A stretch of DNA of 64,000 nt from Leishmania martiniquensis (lineage: Eukaryota; Euglenozoa; Kinetoplastea; Trypanosomatida; Trypanosomatidae): NCBI RefSeq assembly GCF_017916325.1, contig NC_090138.1:260001-324000 (forward strand), given 5' to 3'. A program made the translations under genes and the position numbers. The notes beneath the pieces are model-generated. The model searched no databases, was not told the origin of the DNA, and saw nothing but the letters and a program-made list of their open reading frames with translations. Numbering within the stretch: position 1 is the stretch's first letter; the number at the start of each line of letters is the position of its first letter. Of this stretch, positions 9,885-18,882 are shown one piece after another.

Positions 9885-10628
9885 TCACGAGGTCGCTCCC
9901 GCCTCCGCTGACTTGGAGGCCTCGTTCTCTGCCTTCTTGGCAGCGATGTCAGCGTTCTCGACCACGCCAGTGGTGCGGCTGCCGTCGGGGATGGCCTTTT
10001 CAACGATGGCGGCGGCGGCGGCGGTCTCCGGCTGCCATCCGTCGCAGAGGTTCACCCACTCGATAACGTTCGATGCGTACTGCTCGAGCTCGTCGGGCGT
10101 TACCTTGATGCCGGTGTTCGTCGTCCCAGCCGCCGGGTACACGTACAGGAAGCGCTTCAGTGAGACGTCCAGGTACACCTTGACGTCGTCGCGGAGGCCG
10201 AAAGGGGCCACGCCGCCGGGCGGGAAGCCGGTGAGCGGCTCCACCTCCTCACGCCTCAGCATCTTCGGCTGACACGCAAATTTTTCTCTGTATTTCTTTG
10301 CGCTCACCTTCGCATCGCCTGCAGCCACAATCACAACGGTGCTCGCGTCGCGGGCGGCGGTGGCGGGTGAGGGGCTGGCGCCTTCACACCCCTCCGCCTC
10401 GCTGCCGTCCTGCCGCCGCTTCCGCCCTTCTGCGGTCGTCTTCGCTTCCGCTTTCCGCTTTGCCTTTCCTTCGACGGAGAAGCAGAGCGATTTGGCGATT
10501 TGGGACGGCTCGCAGCGCAGCTGCACCGCGGCAAGCTCGACCGTGGCGGTGCTCTCGGAGAACGCCTGAATGCGCTCGATCAGGAACGGCGCATTCTTGG
10601 CGATGAAGTGCTGCTTGCAGCGCTCCAT
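9885..10628 (-). CDS. YbaK/ProX-type aminoacyl-tRNA deacylase domain protein
   Basis: A stand-alone 247-residue protein of the YbaK / prolyl-tRNA synthetase-associated domain family. These enzymes hydrolyse mischarged tRNAs, typically Cys-tRNA(Pro) or Ala-tRNA(Pro). Lys46 in the segment QIAKSLCF matches the family's conserved catalytic lysine (i.KtL.f pattern). Near residues 136-142 GGVAPFG matches the family's GG.sP.G loop, and it is followed by the expected V.VYLD strand. Between Lys46 and the next strand (VVIVAAGD) there is a basic, Ala/Ser-rich insert of about 45 residues not normal for bacterial YbaK. The C-terminus is Ala/Glu-rich. The frame is open further upstream to 11168, but the domain begins at MERCKQHF and 10628 is the first ATG after the acceptor. 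The exact tRNA substrate cannot be told from sequence. Confidence 0.9.
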   Translation of the reverse strand: MERCKQHFIAKNAPFLIERIQAFSESTATVELAAVQLRCEPSQIAKSLCFSVEGKAKRKAEAKTTAEGRKRRQDGSEAEGCEGASPSPATAARDASTVVIVAAGDAKVSAKKYREKFACQPKMLRREEVEPLTGFPPGGVAPFGLRDDVKVYLDVSLKRFLYVYPAAGTTNTGIKVTPDELEQYASNVIEWVNLCDGWQPETAAAAAIVEKAIPDGSRTTGVVENADIAAKKAENEASKSAEAGATS

Positions 10629-10718
10629 TGCCAGTCCTGTCGTCGTGCTGCGACGGTGATGGGTGTGGTGTGGTGTGGTGATGGCTGCTGGTTGGTGACA
10701 GGGACGGTGCGCGTTGTG

Positions 10719-10781
10719 CTGGTGATGTAATGCAAAGCCGCGGCCGGTGTGCACGCGAGAGAGAGGAGTCGAGGGTGAAGG
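10719..10781 (-). promoter_or_regulatory. Candidate trans-splice acceptor for YbaK-like gene
   Basis: A purine-rich plus-strand tract (10756-10781) is followed on the sense strand by the first AG at 10720-10719. The predicted leader is about 90 nt and has no ATG before 10628. Confidence 0.45.
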
Positions 10782-10841
10782 CCGATGCTGCTGGGCGGTG
10801 GAGGTGGTCGTGAAGGAGACTGGCACTCGAGACCCATCGGT

Positions 10842-10901
10842 GGGGCACGAAGGGGGGAGGGGGGAAGGAGGCCTCCTTCCCCCCTCCCCCCTTCGTGCCC
10901 C
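10842..10901. repeat. Perfect 60-bp palindrome (30-bp arms, no spacer)
   Basis: Positions 10842-10871 (GGGGCACGA, then two G6 runs separated by A, then AAGGAGG) are exactly reverse-complementary to 10872-10901. There is no loop between the arms, and symmetry ends at 10841/10902. It lies about 260 nt past the stop at 11165 and upstream of the YbaK acceptor. It could be a real cruciform or RNA-hairpin element, or an assembly fold-back in a G-rich tract. Confidence 0.9.
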
Positions 10902-11164
10902 GCCTCCGAGACTCGTCGGTGCGTGCGCCTTTGCAGGGGCTCTTCTCGGAATTGCGCACTCTCCGCGCTCCTGTGGCTTTAGCGAGACAGAAACTGAGGA
11001 AAAAAAAGAAGAAACGGGGCGCGAAGGGGAGGCCGGTGACCCACGGCGAGCCCCACACGCCCTCGACTCCGCCCTCCTCCTTCGACTCGCTCGTGCATTG
11101 GTGGACGCACAACCTGCCTCGCAGAAGAGGGGGGTTCGCTGCGGCACAACGACGCGCGTAACCG

Positions 11165-14100
11165 TCAAATCAGGCGAGAAAGAGCTCTGGTGTAGCCGGC
11201 GAAGACATCACTCGTCCGCGCTGGTTGCACAACTGTTGGGCAACGACGATGGTGTGGAGAAGGGGCGGAGGACCGCTGCCGCTGCGCCAGCGCCCGAACG
11301 GATGCAGATGTGTACCGCGGTGCTGCCGCATGCTGCTCCCGCTCCTGTGCCTCCGCTTTCACCCTCTCATCTGCCTCTCGCTGACGCTCCGCCTCGATCT
11401 GCATCTTGGCACGCTGTACGGCGGCGTTGACCCGCGGCGCGGCACGGAGAACGTCATCTGGCATGTAGTACTTGCCTCTGGGCGTTGTGCTGGGGTCGCT
11501 TGCGTGCGCCACGAACGGGCGAGTGTAGCATAGGAGGCCGGCCTTCAGTAAAGCCTCATGCACTGCGACGGCGCGTCGCCAATAGGCGGAGGCCGCGATT
11601 CGGTGGTACCGCGCCGCCGCCGCCGCCGACGCTGCTGCTGCTATGTGTTCCGTATGAGAGGTGGGCGGTGGCAGTGGTGGGCGGCGGCTCCGCATCACTT
11701 GCACTATCCAGGCATACGCCAGCTCAATCACGAGTGGGTGATGAGGTGTGTTGACCGTGGCAGTGCATGTCTGCTCGCCGCGGTGCACCGATGACGTGCC
11801 TGGCCCACGGGTGCCCCATGCCCGCTGCAGCTGTGCCGTTGCCTCCAGCAGCGTCAGAAGGATTTGAGACAGAAGCACCGGCGAAAGGCCGCGCGCGATG
11901 GCGTCGACCGAAGTGAGGCCGCGCGAGGTGTCATCGAGGACTAAGTTGAGCAGCTCCTGCATCCTACGCACCAGCCGCGCACGCACCTCGTCTCTGGTCG
12001 TTCCTCCCCGTGGGCCCGCCTCGCCTGAGGGCGGCACCGCCGCAATCGTGCGCACGTGAAACCGGCAGAGCGCCTCTATCGTGCCGGGGAGGGCGTGCAG
12101 GTCAATGAGGGTGAGCGTCGCCACCGAATCAGGGGCCGGCCTCTCGGGCGACATCGCTGGGAAGGCGTGGTGCTGCGTCGACGCAGCCACCCAGGGCGTG
12201 CTCGCCACTGTGGAGTCGACAGGGACGGTAAGCTCGCGCGGCCGGCAGTGGGTCTCGGGGGTGGTAGAGGAGAAGAGGCGCATGCCAGCTTCCTCCCCCA
12301 CCTCACTCGCCCCCTCCTCCCCCCCATCCCACGCCCTCTGATCGTGGCCGTCGTCAACGCCCACCCACGCGGGGGCCACAGCCCCGTTCGCATCACTTGC
12401 GGCTGTCTCAGCGGGGCGATACGGCCATTCGCCCGTGGCTCTGTCTCCGGCGCGGAGGTCTCCTCGCAAGACGAGGCGCCCCCCACTACCATTCACATCG
12501 TCGTCGTCATCCATCCCGGCCGCTCGGCCTCGTCGCGGCGCCTGCGCCACTTTCGCGCCTGCCCTCAACGCGCTGCGACGGCGCCGCAGCAGCGTGATCA
12601 TGCTGTCTTGCAGCACCTCCAGCAAGGCGGCGTCGCCGCTGCGGTTCTCACACCGCCCGACAAGCCTCACGACGACAAGGGCGGACTCGGGGTGAGCGCG
12701 GACATACCCCGTCAGCGGCGCGGCGAGCGCTGCAGCGAGTCCGTCGTGCCACCAATACAGTTTGCTCAGCGCCCGAGTCAGGAAGAGGAAGCCGACGGCG
12801 CTCATTCTCAAGACGTGCGCCGACGCGTCTGCCGGGCCCGTGGGGTCGGCTGCGGCGCCGTCCGTCGAGCCCGCAGGAGGCCCCCGTTCGCTGCTCATCA
12901 GGGCTGCCGACAGGGCCTCCGCCAGGCGGTGGAAGAGGCGGGGGTTCGCCACGGGGTGGCTGCTGGTGTCAAGCGCGCGACGCCGCACCGCCGCCGCAGC
13001 GGACGCCATAGACGACTCTGTGCCGTCGTACGTGGCCTCGGTATTGTCCGTCTCGACACTCACGTCATCGCCCGCCTCGGTAGCGGAGGGGTCGGCGACG
13101 TGACGCCCTCGTTCGGTGGACTGCTGCAGATAGGCAAGGCGCATGAGCTGCGCCTGGAAGCGCGCCATCGCATCGAAGAGTAGGCTGTGCTCCTCCAGCG
13201 TGAACGCGTGACCGTTCGGCTCGGTCCGCGTTGCCGTCGCTGCCGCGGCGCCGCATCGTTCCAAATGAACGCTGATGGAGTCCACGAGCGTCTCCAGCAC
13301 CGCTTCCGCATGGAACAACCTTTGCTGCGCGAGGAGGTGGAGCACCTGCAGAGACACAGTGGGGCCCATGCACGACACCTCGCGCGCGAGCCACTGTAGC
13401 AGCAGGCGACAGAGGCGCGCCGAGAAGGGCGCCTCGGGTGGCGAAGGGGCGCCGATATGCCGCTGCTGCTGCTGCTGCCACGGTGGCCGGCGTTCCGCGC
13501 GTAGCGTCGCTGTCGGTGCCGCTCCTACTCCGGCTGTGGTGGCGGCAGACGCGTGCTGCGGTGAGCTGTCCGTCTCTGTCTCCATGACGTACAGGTCCAT
13601 TCGACTGAGCGTGCTCAGGGCTGCGGTGAGAAGCCGATGATTCTCCATTAGACCGCGCGCTGCTGACGTCGCAGTGTCCTCCGCATCCGCCTCGCCCTGA
13701 CGTGCCACGCAATGATGCCCCTTCGCACCGTGTGCGTTGCTGCGGCCACCATTGGCGGTGGCATCCGAAGGCGCGTAGACCGTGGAGGCCGGCGACAAGC
13801 GACGCACTAATTCATGCAGGCACTGCATCATACTGTTGTAGTCGCATTTACTCAGTCGGCGCTCCAATTCGGTGCAGAGCTGCGCCTCTGTGAGGGTGGC
13901 CAGCCGCTCTGCGTAAAGAGGCGACAGACGGATCAGCGGCTGATGCGCTACCGCTGTTCGTGGCCGCTCGCCCAGGTGAGGAGGCGTGCAGCGGCTCGTA
14001 GACGTGCTTCCACTGCTCGCGTCTGCGCTGCCGACCGAGCGCTCCTGTGACGCTGGCTCAGACCTGCCTCGCGGCGCTCCGTCGCCACCACGACGAGCCA

Positions 14101-14488
14101 TCTGTGGCGAGCCGAAGGGTGACACCGCCGCTGCTGTCGGTGCAGCTGCATCGCCGCCGCCACTCTGACCGCCTTGATACCGCGGACTTCCACCCTCCTG
14201 GTCCGAGCTCAGCTGCTGGAACGCCTTTGCGAGGTCGGCGAGGGACAGGCCACCGCCGCTGATGCTGGCGGTACCACCAGTGCCATAGTGGCGGCGCGGC
14301 GCGTACAGGGGCGACGGCTCGATCGTCCGCCTTGTGAAATGGATAGAGGCGTCGGTGAGCAGCAATGGTGGCGCCGATGCGGATGGTGGCCCGGCTGGCA
14401 AGCCGATGTTCTCAGACGAGCCGCACAAGACGCCTCTTCGCCACAGCGCGGCGCTGCAGCGCGCCGAGAGGCTCGTGCGCGACGTCAT
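11165..14488 (-). CDS. Large protein with mitochondrial-type N-terminus, function unknown
   Basis: A 1,107-residue protein I do not recognise. The N-terminus (MTSRTSLSARCSAALWRRGV) is rich in Arg, Ser and Ala and lacks acidic residues, as in mitochondrial targeting peptides. Helical segments such as LSKCDYNSMMQCLHELVRRL (about residues 210-230) and later leucine-rich helices alternate with Ser/Gly/Ala-rich linkers. That pattern suggests an alpha-helical repeat protein of the kind common in kinetoplast RNA processing or mitoribosomes, but no diagnostic motif is visible. The C-terminal ~100 residues contain a charged helix rich in Glu, Arg and Ala. ATG 14488 is the first after the candidate acceptor at 14676-14677. 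Function unassigned; a PPR-like or RAP-like role is only a guess. Confidence 0.85.
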   Translation of the reverse strand: MTSRTSLSARCSAALWRRGVLCGSSENIGLPAGPPSASAPPLLLTDASIHFTRRTIEPSPLYAPRRHYGTGGTASISGGGLSLADLAKAFQQLSSDQEGGSPRYQGGQSGGGDAAAPTAAAVSPFGSPQMARRGGDGAPRGRSEPASQERSVGSADASSGSTSTSRCTPPHLGERPRTAVAHQPLIRLSPLYAERLATLTEAQLCTELERRLSKCDYNSMMQCLHELVRRLSPASTVYAPSDATANGGRSNAHGAKGHHCVARQGEADAEDTATSAARGLMENHRLLTAALSTLSRMDLYVMETETDSSPQHASAATTAGVGAAPTATLRAERRPPWQQQQQRHIGAPSPPEAPFSARLCRLLLQWLAREVSCMGPTVSLQVLHLLAQQRLFHAEAVLETLVDSISVHLERCGAAAATATRTEPNGHAFTLEEHSLLFDAMARFQAQLMRLAYLQQSTERGRHVADPSATEAGDDVSVETDNTEATYDGTESSMASAAAAVRRRALDTSSHPVANPRLFHRLAEALSAALMSSERGPPAGSTDGAAADPTGPADASAHVLRMSAVGFLFLTRALSKLYWWHDGLAAALAAPLTGYVRAHPESALVVVRLVGRCENRSGDAALLEVLQDSMITLLRRRRSALRAGAKVAQAPRRGRAAGMDDDDDVNGSGGRLVLRGDLRAGDRATGEWPYRPAETAASDANGAVAPAWVGVDDGHDQRAWDGGEEGASEVGEEAGMRLFSSTTPETHCRPRELTVPVDSTVASTPWVAASTQHHAFPAMSPERPAPDSVATLTLIDLHALPGTIEALCRFHVRTIAAVPPSGEAGPRGGTTRDEVRARLVRRMQELLNLVLDDTSRGLTSVDAIARGLSPVLLSQILLTLLEATAQLQRAWGTRGPGTSSVHRGEQTCTATVNTPHHPLVIELAYAWIVQVMRSRRPPLPPPTSHTEHIAAAASAAAAARYHRIAASAYWRRAVAVHEALLKAGLLCYTRPFVAHASDPSTTPRGKYYMPDDVLRAAPRVNAAVQRAKMQIEAERQREADERVKAEAQEREQHAAAPRYTSASVRALAQRQRSSAPSPHHRRCPTVVQPARTSDVFAGYTRALSRLI

Positions 14489-15300
14489 TCAAGAGAGCGT
14501 ATCACCAATGCTGTGAGGACGGGCTGGGGCCGCGCGCCTCTTTGTGACTGTGTTCAGGCTCCGCCTGTGGGCCCCTGATGCGTCTGCGCCGATTGTTGTC
14601 GGTGCTCACGAAGATGTTGACGGCTATGTGAGGAGTGGCGGCGCGTGCGTGGAGGGGCAGAGGAGGTTGATGTGGCTGTTGGAAGAGAAGAGGGAGGCAA
14701 CTCCATAGACGGGCAAAGCCACCGCCCCCTTTCTCTGCTGAGCGCGTGCGTGAATCGCCATGCTGCCCAAGCGACATGTTCTGCTCCCGACTTCGCCTGC
14801 GGGATGGCAGTCGCGGGTGGTGGTGGTGGCGGGACGGGCGGGGGGACATCATGGCCACTCAATAAGGGCACCGGGGGCAGTCTAAACAGTAAAGAGCCGC
14901 TCTCAACAGTCTCCCCTCTCCCCCCTCTCCTTCGGAGACGCCTAAGCGGTGTGAGGGAGGGGGAGAGGGATAAAGAGGGGGATGCTCCACGGGCACTGTG
15001 TGTGTGTGTGTATTTGCCCGGAGGAGGCGGGCGCGTGGAAGGGCAGAGTCGTCTGCGCGAAAACTTAGTACGTGACATCTGTAGAGGAGGATGGCGGTGC
15101 TGAGCGCGAAAAGGTGTCTGCGCACGGAAACAGAGACACACACACACACACCCATGAAGAATTACGTCCCTGCAGCAAGGACGATGGAGGGGGAGGGGAG
15201 GGAGCTGAGGATGTGTATGCCGGGAGCTCCGCAACACAGACAGCCACCGGTAAACACGCGCACCCGTGAGGAAGAGGAGCGTGTGTGTGTGTGTGCGTGT
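14489..15300. other. Intergenic region
   Basis: Holds the leader of the large mitochondrial-type gene. Purine-rich plus-strand tracts lie at 14681-14697 and 14949-14983, with TG and CA dinucleotide repeats near 14997-15010, 15136-15150 and 15280-15300. The TG run next to 15300 lies at the stop of the next gene upstream. No coding potential recognised. Confidence 0.55.
14676..14697 (-). promoter_or_regulatory. Candidate trans-splice acceptor for large mitochondrial-type gene
   Basis: A short purine-rich plus-strand tract (14681-14697) precedes AG at 14677-14676 on the sense strand. A longer tract at 14949-14983 with AG at 14943-14942 is an alternative. No ATG occurs between the nearer site and 14488. 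Confidence 0.35.
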
Positions 15301-16674
15301 CTATCTGTCTGTCATCGATCGTCCAGCAAGGTACTGGGGGGTACAGAGGATGAGCCGACTCTGATCGATATACCCAAGAGACTGCGGTGGCACCCGGACG
15401 CACGGTGCTGTGAGCAGCGCATCGACGCGGCCGTAGCGTGCCAGTTGGGCAGCAACTACGCGGCAGAGCGGAGAGGAGGCCGTGCCCTCGGCTGCCTCGA
15501 CTGCTGGTGATCCCCGTGCCTGTGCATCGATGCCACTTGCGGGGGTGTTCGCCATGGCGGCAGCAGCGCGAACGCGTTCCTGATCCGCTGCTTCCTCAAT
15601 CGCGCGACGCAGTCGCATCAGCGTTGGCGTAGGGGACGACAGGTACCGATACGGGCAGAGAACATGGCACCCGACAAGGGTTGTCTCTGCGTCGCTGATG
15701 CCGATGACGAGCGAGCGCACATGCGGCGCAATGTCGGCCCACCCTGGTTCTGCTGCTGTCCTTAGGGCCTTGGCACCGCTGATTGCCAGCGGGGCGGCTC
15801 CAGCAGCGGTGGAGGCCGTGCAGAGGGCGACGTTTTGGAGTGACACTGAGGACGATACCGTCGGCTGCGCTGCTGTCGGCTGCATGATGCGCTGGTACAG
15901 GTACTCTGCGAGGCGGTACGGTCGGCTATGCAGCGGTTCAGTACCCATCGTCTTGCGAGATGCCACGATATCGAGGACGAGGTTCACCCGGAGTCCGGCC
16001 GAATAGAAGTTCCGCGACGACCCGCCATCCTCAACACCCCCCGTCTGGTGCGTGACAAGTCCCTTGACGGCGTCCTTCATGTCAGGCGCCTCCCAGGTCG
16101 GCCACATGCCTCGCAATTCGCGGTACACACCGGCCAGACGCTGCCGCTCACTCTTCTCCATCGTTGGCCCGTCACCATTTTTTACACCATCGCGCTTGCC
16201 GGATGCCCCCGTCGCCATCGCTGCCATCGTTGTGGATGAGGGCGGCGACGGGGTCCCGCCACCACCACCGCTCGCGCGCAGGGCCTCTGCGATCTGTTCT
16301 TCGCTCGTCAGCGAGTGGAAGAAGGCGCAGCTGATGTCGTAGTGCCGCTGTGCCTCTTGCATCATGGTGCGCACCTTCCGCTCCAGCTTTGCCTGCGCCG
16401 CTGCCTCTGCGGTAAACAAGGAAACTCTGTGCTTTCCGTACACCCACACGGTGTTGTCCGGGGAGCAGAGGAGCTGGTCGGGGAGGTCGGCGAAGACATG
16501 GAAGGCCGCGTCGGATGACGACGACGACGATGGCGATGGCGCGGCTGCCGCCTTGGAGGCTGATGTGAGCCTCGACGTCGTGGCGACTGTCAATGGACGC
16601 CGGGTACCCGCACTGGAAAAGGACACCGGCTGCACCGCCGAAGACGGCCTGGAAGAGGACCTCGTGATGGGCAT
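15301..16674 (-). CDS. Hypothetical protein, 457 residues
   Basis: I do not recognise this protein. It begins with a Ser/Arg/Ala-rich stretch (MPITRSSSRPSSAVQPVSF) that could be disordered or a weak targeting signal. A more ordered part from about residue 75 includes VWVYGKHRVSLF and a charged helix (EAAAQAKLERKVRTMMQEAQ). Two Gly/Ser/Thr-rich insertions interrupt the middle. The C-terminal half has predicted beta/alpha segments (SLVIGISDAETTLVGCHVL) and ends soon after YIDQSRLILC. G/C at third positions is high throughout, supporting real coding. The start at 16674 has the highest coding signal after it. The frame extends to 16884 but reads like untranslated leader there. Two out-of-frame ATGs (16766, 16754) lie between the predicted acceptor and the start, so a short upstream ORF is possible. 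Confidence 0.8.
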   Translation of the reverse strand: MPITRSSSRPSSAVQPVSFSSAGTRRPLTVATTSRLTSASKAAAAPSPSSSSSSDAAFHVFADLPDQLLCSPDNTVWVYGKHRVSLFTAEAAAQAKLERKVRTMMQEAQRHYDISCAFFHSLTSEEQIAEALRASGGGGGTPSPPSSTTMAAMATGASGKRDGVKNGDGPTMEKSERQRLAGVYRELRGMWPTWEAPDMKDAVKGLVTHQTGGVEDGGSSRNFYSAGLRVNLVLDIVASRKTMGTEPLHSRPYRLAEYLYQRIMQPTAAQPTVSSSVSLQNVALCTASTAAGAAPLAISGAKALRTAAEPGWADIAPHVRSLVIGISDAETTLVGCHVLCPYRYLSSPTPTLMRLRRAIEEAADQERVRAAAAMANTPASGIDAQARGSPAVEAAEGTASSPLCRVVAAQLARYGRVDALLTAPCVRVPPQSLGYIDQSRLILCTPQYLAGRSMTDR

Positions 16675-17929
16675 GTTCTCCTCTCTCTCTCTGTGTGTGG
16701 GAGGTGAGGAGTGGAGACTGACGCGAAGTGCGCAGGTATAGAGAAGGCGCGCATTCGTGCACCCATGTGCTGCAGCACCCTGCGGCGTGCGGGCGTTGAT
16801 GGTGAAGATAGAGGTAGCGGAGGGGGGGCCGGTGGAGAGGGGACAGGGGAGTGGATCCGCAGGCCGGGAGGATAGGCTCCGCACATGGCAACATCAATGA
16901 GCCCGCTGCACTGATGATGGCGGCAGCAGCGTTGTTTGGCGCCACATCGATGGGTGAGGGCGAGGAGAGGGGAGGCGGATGGCGACTGCATCACAACGCG
17001 TACGTGTACGCGGGCGCCTCCAGCTGCATCACGTACCTCCCATCCCTGAGTGGCACACGCGCGTGCTGCTACAGCTGTTCGGTGTACTTTAGCCGTCTTC
17101 GGGTGATGTGTTGCGCGAGGGAGGTGATGGTGGTGGTGGTGTGTGGGGTAAGCCGACGAGGGAGCGCGTCTGCCTCAAAGGCGTGTTTGAGTGTACCATC
17201 ACGAAGCGCAGAGATGCTGCTGGAGTCCGCGAATCAGCCTTCACATCATTTTGAGGGAGAAGGGGTGAGGGTGCGGAGGGGCGGCCCGCTCATGTGAGAC
17301 GCATTCTTCTGCCCCTCCGTGCACCGCCCCGCCCCTCCCTCTCTCTCCCACTCCTTCCACGGCTGCCCAACGCACCCAGGCGTCCGCTGCAGTGGCTCCC
17401 GTCGCATTCCGTTCGTTCCTGTGCAGTCCGCCTCATCGGCGCTTCCCACTACTCTGCCGTGAAGTCGCTCACGCAGCGGCTGCCTGCGTGCGTGCATTGT
17501 TACGGCTCCTGCCATCCCTTCTCCTAACCCAAGGCACGATAAGCTCTGCGAGGATGGAGAGGAGGGGGAGCTGCGACATGCCGCCCACGATGGGCTCCAT
17601 CACGACAGAGGCAGAGACAAGCGCGATGCAGTCAATGCAATACAGGCACGCCCCGCCCGGCAAGACGCCTGCGCGGCTGTGCGCGCTTGACGAGGGACGG
17701 GCTCGTGTGGTGTGGTGGTGGTGTGGAAGAGAAGGGGCATGCATGTGCGTGTGTGTGCAATGAAGCAAGCTGCCGCAGCACGTCGAAGAGAGCGCAAGGG
17801 TGGTCGTGACAATTGGGCGGGGATGATGTGAAGGCGACTCTGCTGCAGCGGTCGTGATGAGCGCGCGTACGGGAGCGTCGCCGCCGTTCACCCTTCCGCC
17901 GGTCTCCCTGATGTTTATGTCGTGCCCCT
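16675..17929. other. Intergenic region (1.25 kb), no gene seen
   Basis: Contains the leader of the hypothetical gene and a long 3' untranslated region for COX17. The plus strand has purine-rich stretches (16798-16854) and GTGGTG-rich stretches (about 17126-17150 and 17705-17730). Open frames here are short and lack third-position bias. Confidence 0.5.
16780..16854 (-). promoter_or_regulatory. Candidate trans-splice acceptor for 457-residue protein
   Basis: A long purine-rich plus-strand tract at 16798-16854 is followed on the sense strand by the first AG at 16781-16780. It implies a leader of about 105 nt that includes two out-of-frame ATGs, so a closer AG may be used instead. Confidence 0.4.
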
Positions 17930-18172
17930 TCACATTTCTTTTGTGCCGCGCCTCAGCGCATCCACAGCCTCGGCGCTGAAGCCCTCCTTCCGCAGACAGG
18001 CGTAGAAGGCGGCGATCTCCGCCTCGCACTCGTTCATGTTCTTGAGGAGTGTGCACTCATCGCGGGCTCGGCGCTCCTGCGGGCAGGCGCAACAGATCTT
18101 GCAGCTGGGCGTCTTCGGCAGCGGTGGCGCCGCCTCCGCCGCACCGCCACCAGATGATGCGCTATTCCCCAT
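17930..18172 (-). CDS. COX17: Cytochrome c oxidase copper chaperone COX17
   Basis: An 80-residue protein that delivers copper to SCO1/COX11 for cytochrome c oxidase assembly in the mitochondrial intermembrane space. It has the copper-binding CC pair (Cys27-Cys28) followed by ACPQERRARDEC and the twin CX9C motif of a CHCH coiled-coil-helix fold (Cys30/Cys40 and Cys49/Cys59). Length and motif order match COX17 (63-80 residues). Cys24 is an extra cysteine. The start at 18172 is the first ATG after the acceptor at 18254-18255; the longer frame upstream is CACACA-like leader. The N-terminus MGNSASS fits the MGXXXS/T N-myristoylation consensus, which is unusual for COX17 but known for the CHCH proteins MIC19/CHCHD3. 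Residues 1-22 are otherwise Gly/Ala/Pro-rich. Import would be through the Mia40/Erv1-type pathway, as for the family. Confidence 0.93.
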   Translation of the reverse strand: MGNSASSGGGAAEAAPPLPKTPSCKICCACPQERRARDECTLLKNMNECEAEIAAFYACLRKEGFSAEAVDALRRGTKEM

Positions 18173-18882
18173 CCTGTTCCCGCGGGGTGAGGTCGAAGCC
18201 GCACCGAGAGAGGTCGCTGGGGTGGATGAGGGGTACCCAGAGTCACGCAAGACCTGCACGCCGGCGAAGACAGGGGGGTGGGTGGGTGGGGGAGAGGGCA
18301 AAGGTGTGTGCGTGTGTGTGTGTGGGAGGGGGAGGGGCAGATCTGTGTGTGTGTTAGGAGAGGACGGGGACAACGACGACTCGCATTGAGAGAGGAGAGG
18401 CGCGCGGCGGCTTCCAGATGTCTGCCGCCGTCGAGGACGGCGACGCGGTGGAGTGGAGGTGCGCCCGGGGCGAGAGGGGGAGGGACAGAGACGCCCATTT
18501 CCCCCTCTCCCCCTCTCCGCTGCTCCTACGATTGCTCACAGGCGCATACACGAAGAAGGCCGAGCAGCCGGACGCCACCTTTGTTTCGTGCTCGATTTGA
18601 ATACTGCCGGAGGAGGAGGAGGGGAGGGGGGGGGTAGGAGCCGGATGACAGGTGTGCACGCGTGCTCATCGCGGATATGACGCCGCACAAGCGCGCCCGT
18701 GACTGATTTCTTTCACACGCAAAGCGCCTCACCACCACTTCCACCTCTTCCACTGCTTCCACTTTAGAAGGCGCGCACTCACGCACACGCATGTGTAGCC
18801 ATCACGCAGCAGCGCCATTGCTGCTGCTGCTCCTGCTGCTGTCGTCGTCCTCATCGCCACAGTGCAGCCGCCCGTGCTGTTG
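18173..18882. other. Intergenic region with GT repeat
   Basis: Contains the COX17 leader, a purine-rich tract (18272-18299), a GT-rich run (about 18304-18323) and TC-rich plus-strand stretches (18500-18520). It also holds the 3' untranslated region of the frameshifted gene to the right. No other gene is seen. Confidence 0.55.
18254..18299 (-). promoter_or_regulatory. Candidate trans-splice acceptor for COX17
   Basis: The purine-rich plus-strand tract 18272-18299 is followed by AG at 18255-18254 on the sense strand. The leader would be about 80 nt without an ATG before 18172. Confidence 0.5.

Larger units (their letters stand above)
10629..11164. other. Intergenic region with perfect palindrome
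   Basis: It contains the 5' leader of the YbaK-like gene and the 3' untranslated region of the large mitochondrial-type gene, with a perfect 60-bp palindrome in its middle (listed separately). A short A-rich run lies near 11000-11013. No coding potential is evident. Confidence 0.6.

Noticed and set aside
10629..11168. Extension of the YbaK-like frame to 11168
   Set aside because: It spans the palindrome and the acceptor region and shows no domain similarity. The first ATG after the acceptor is 10628.
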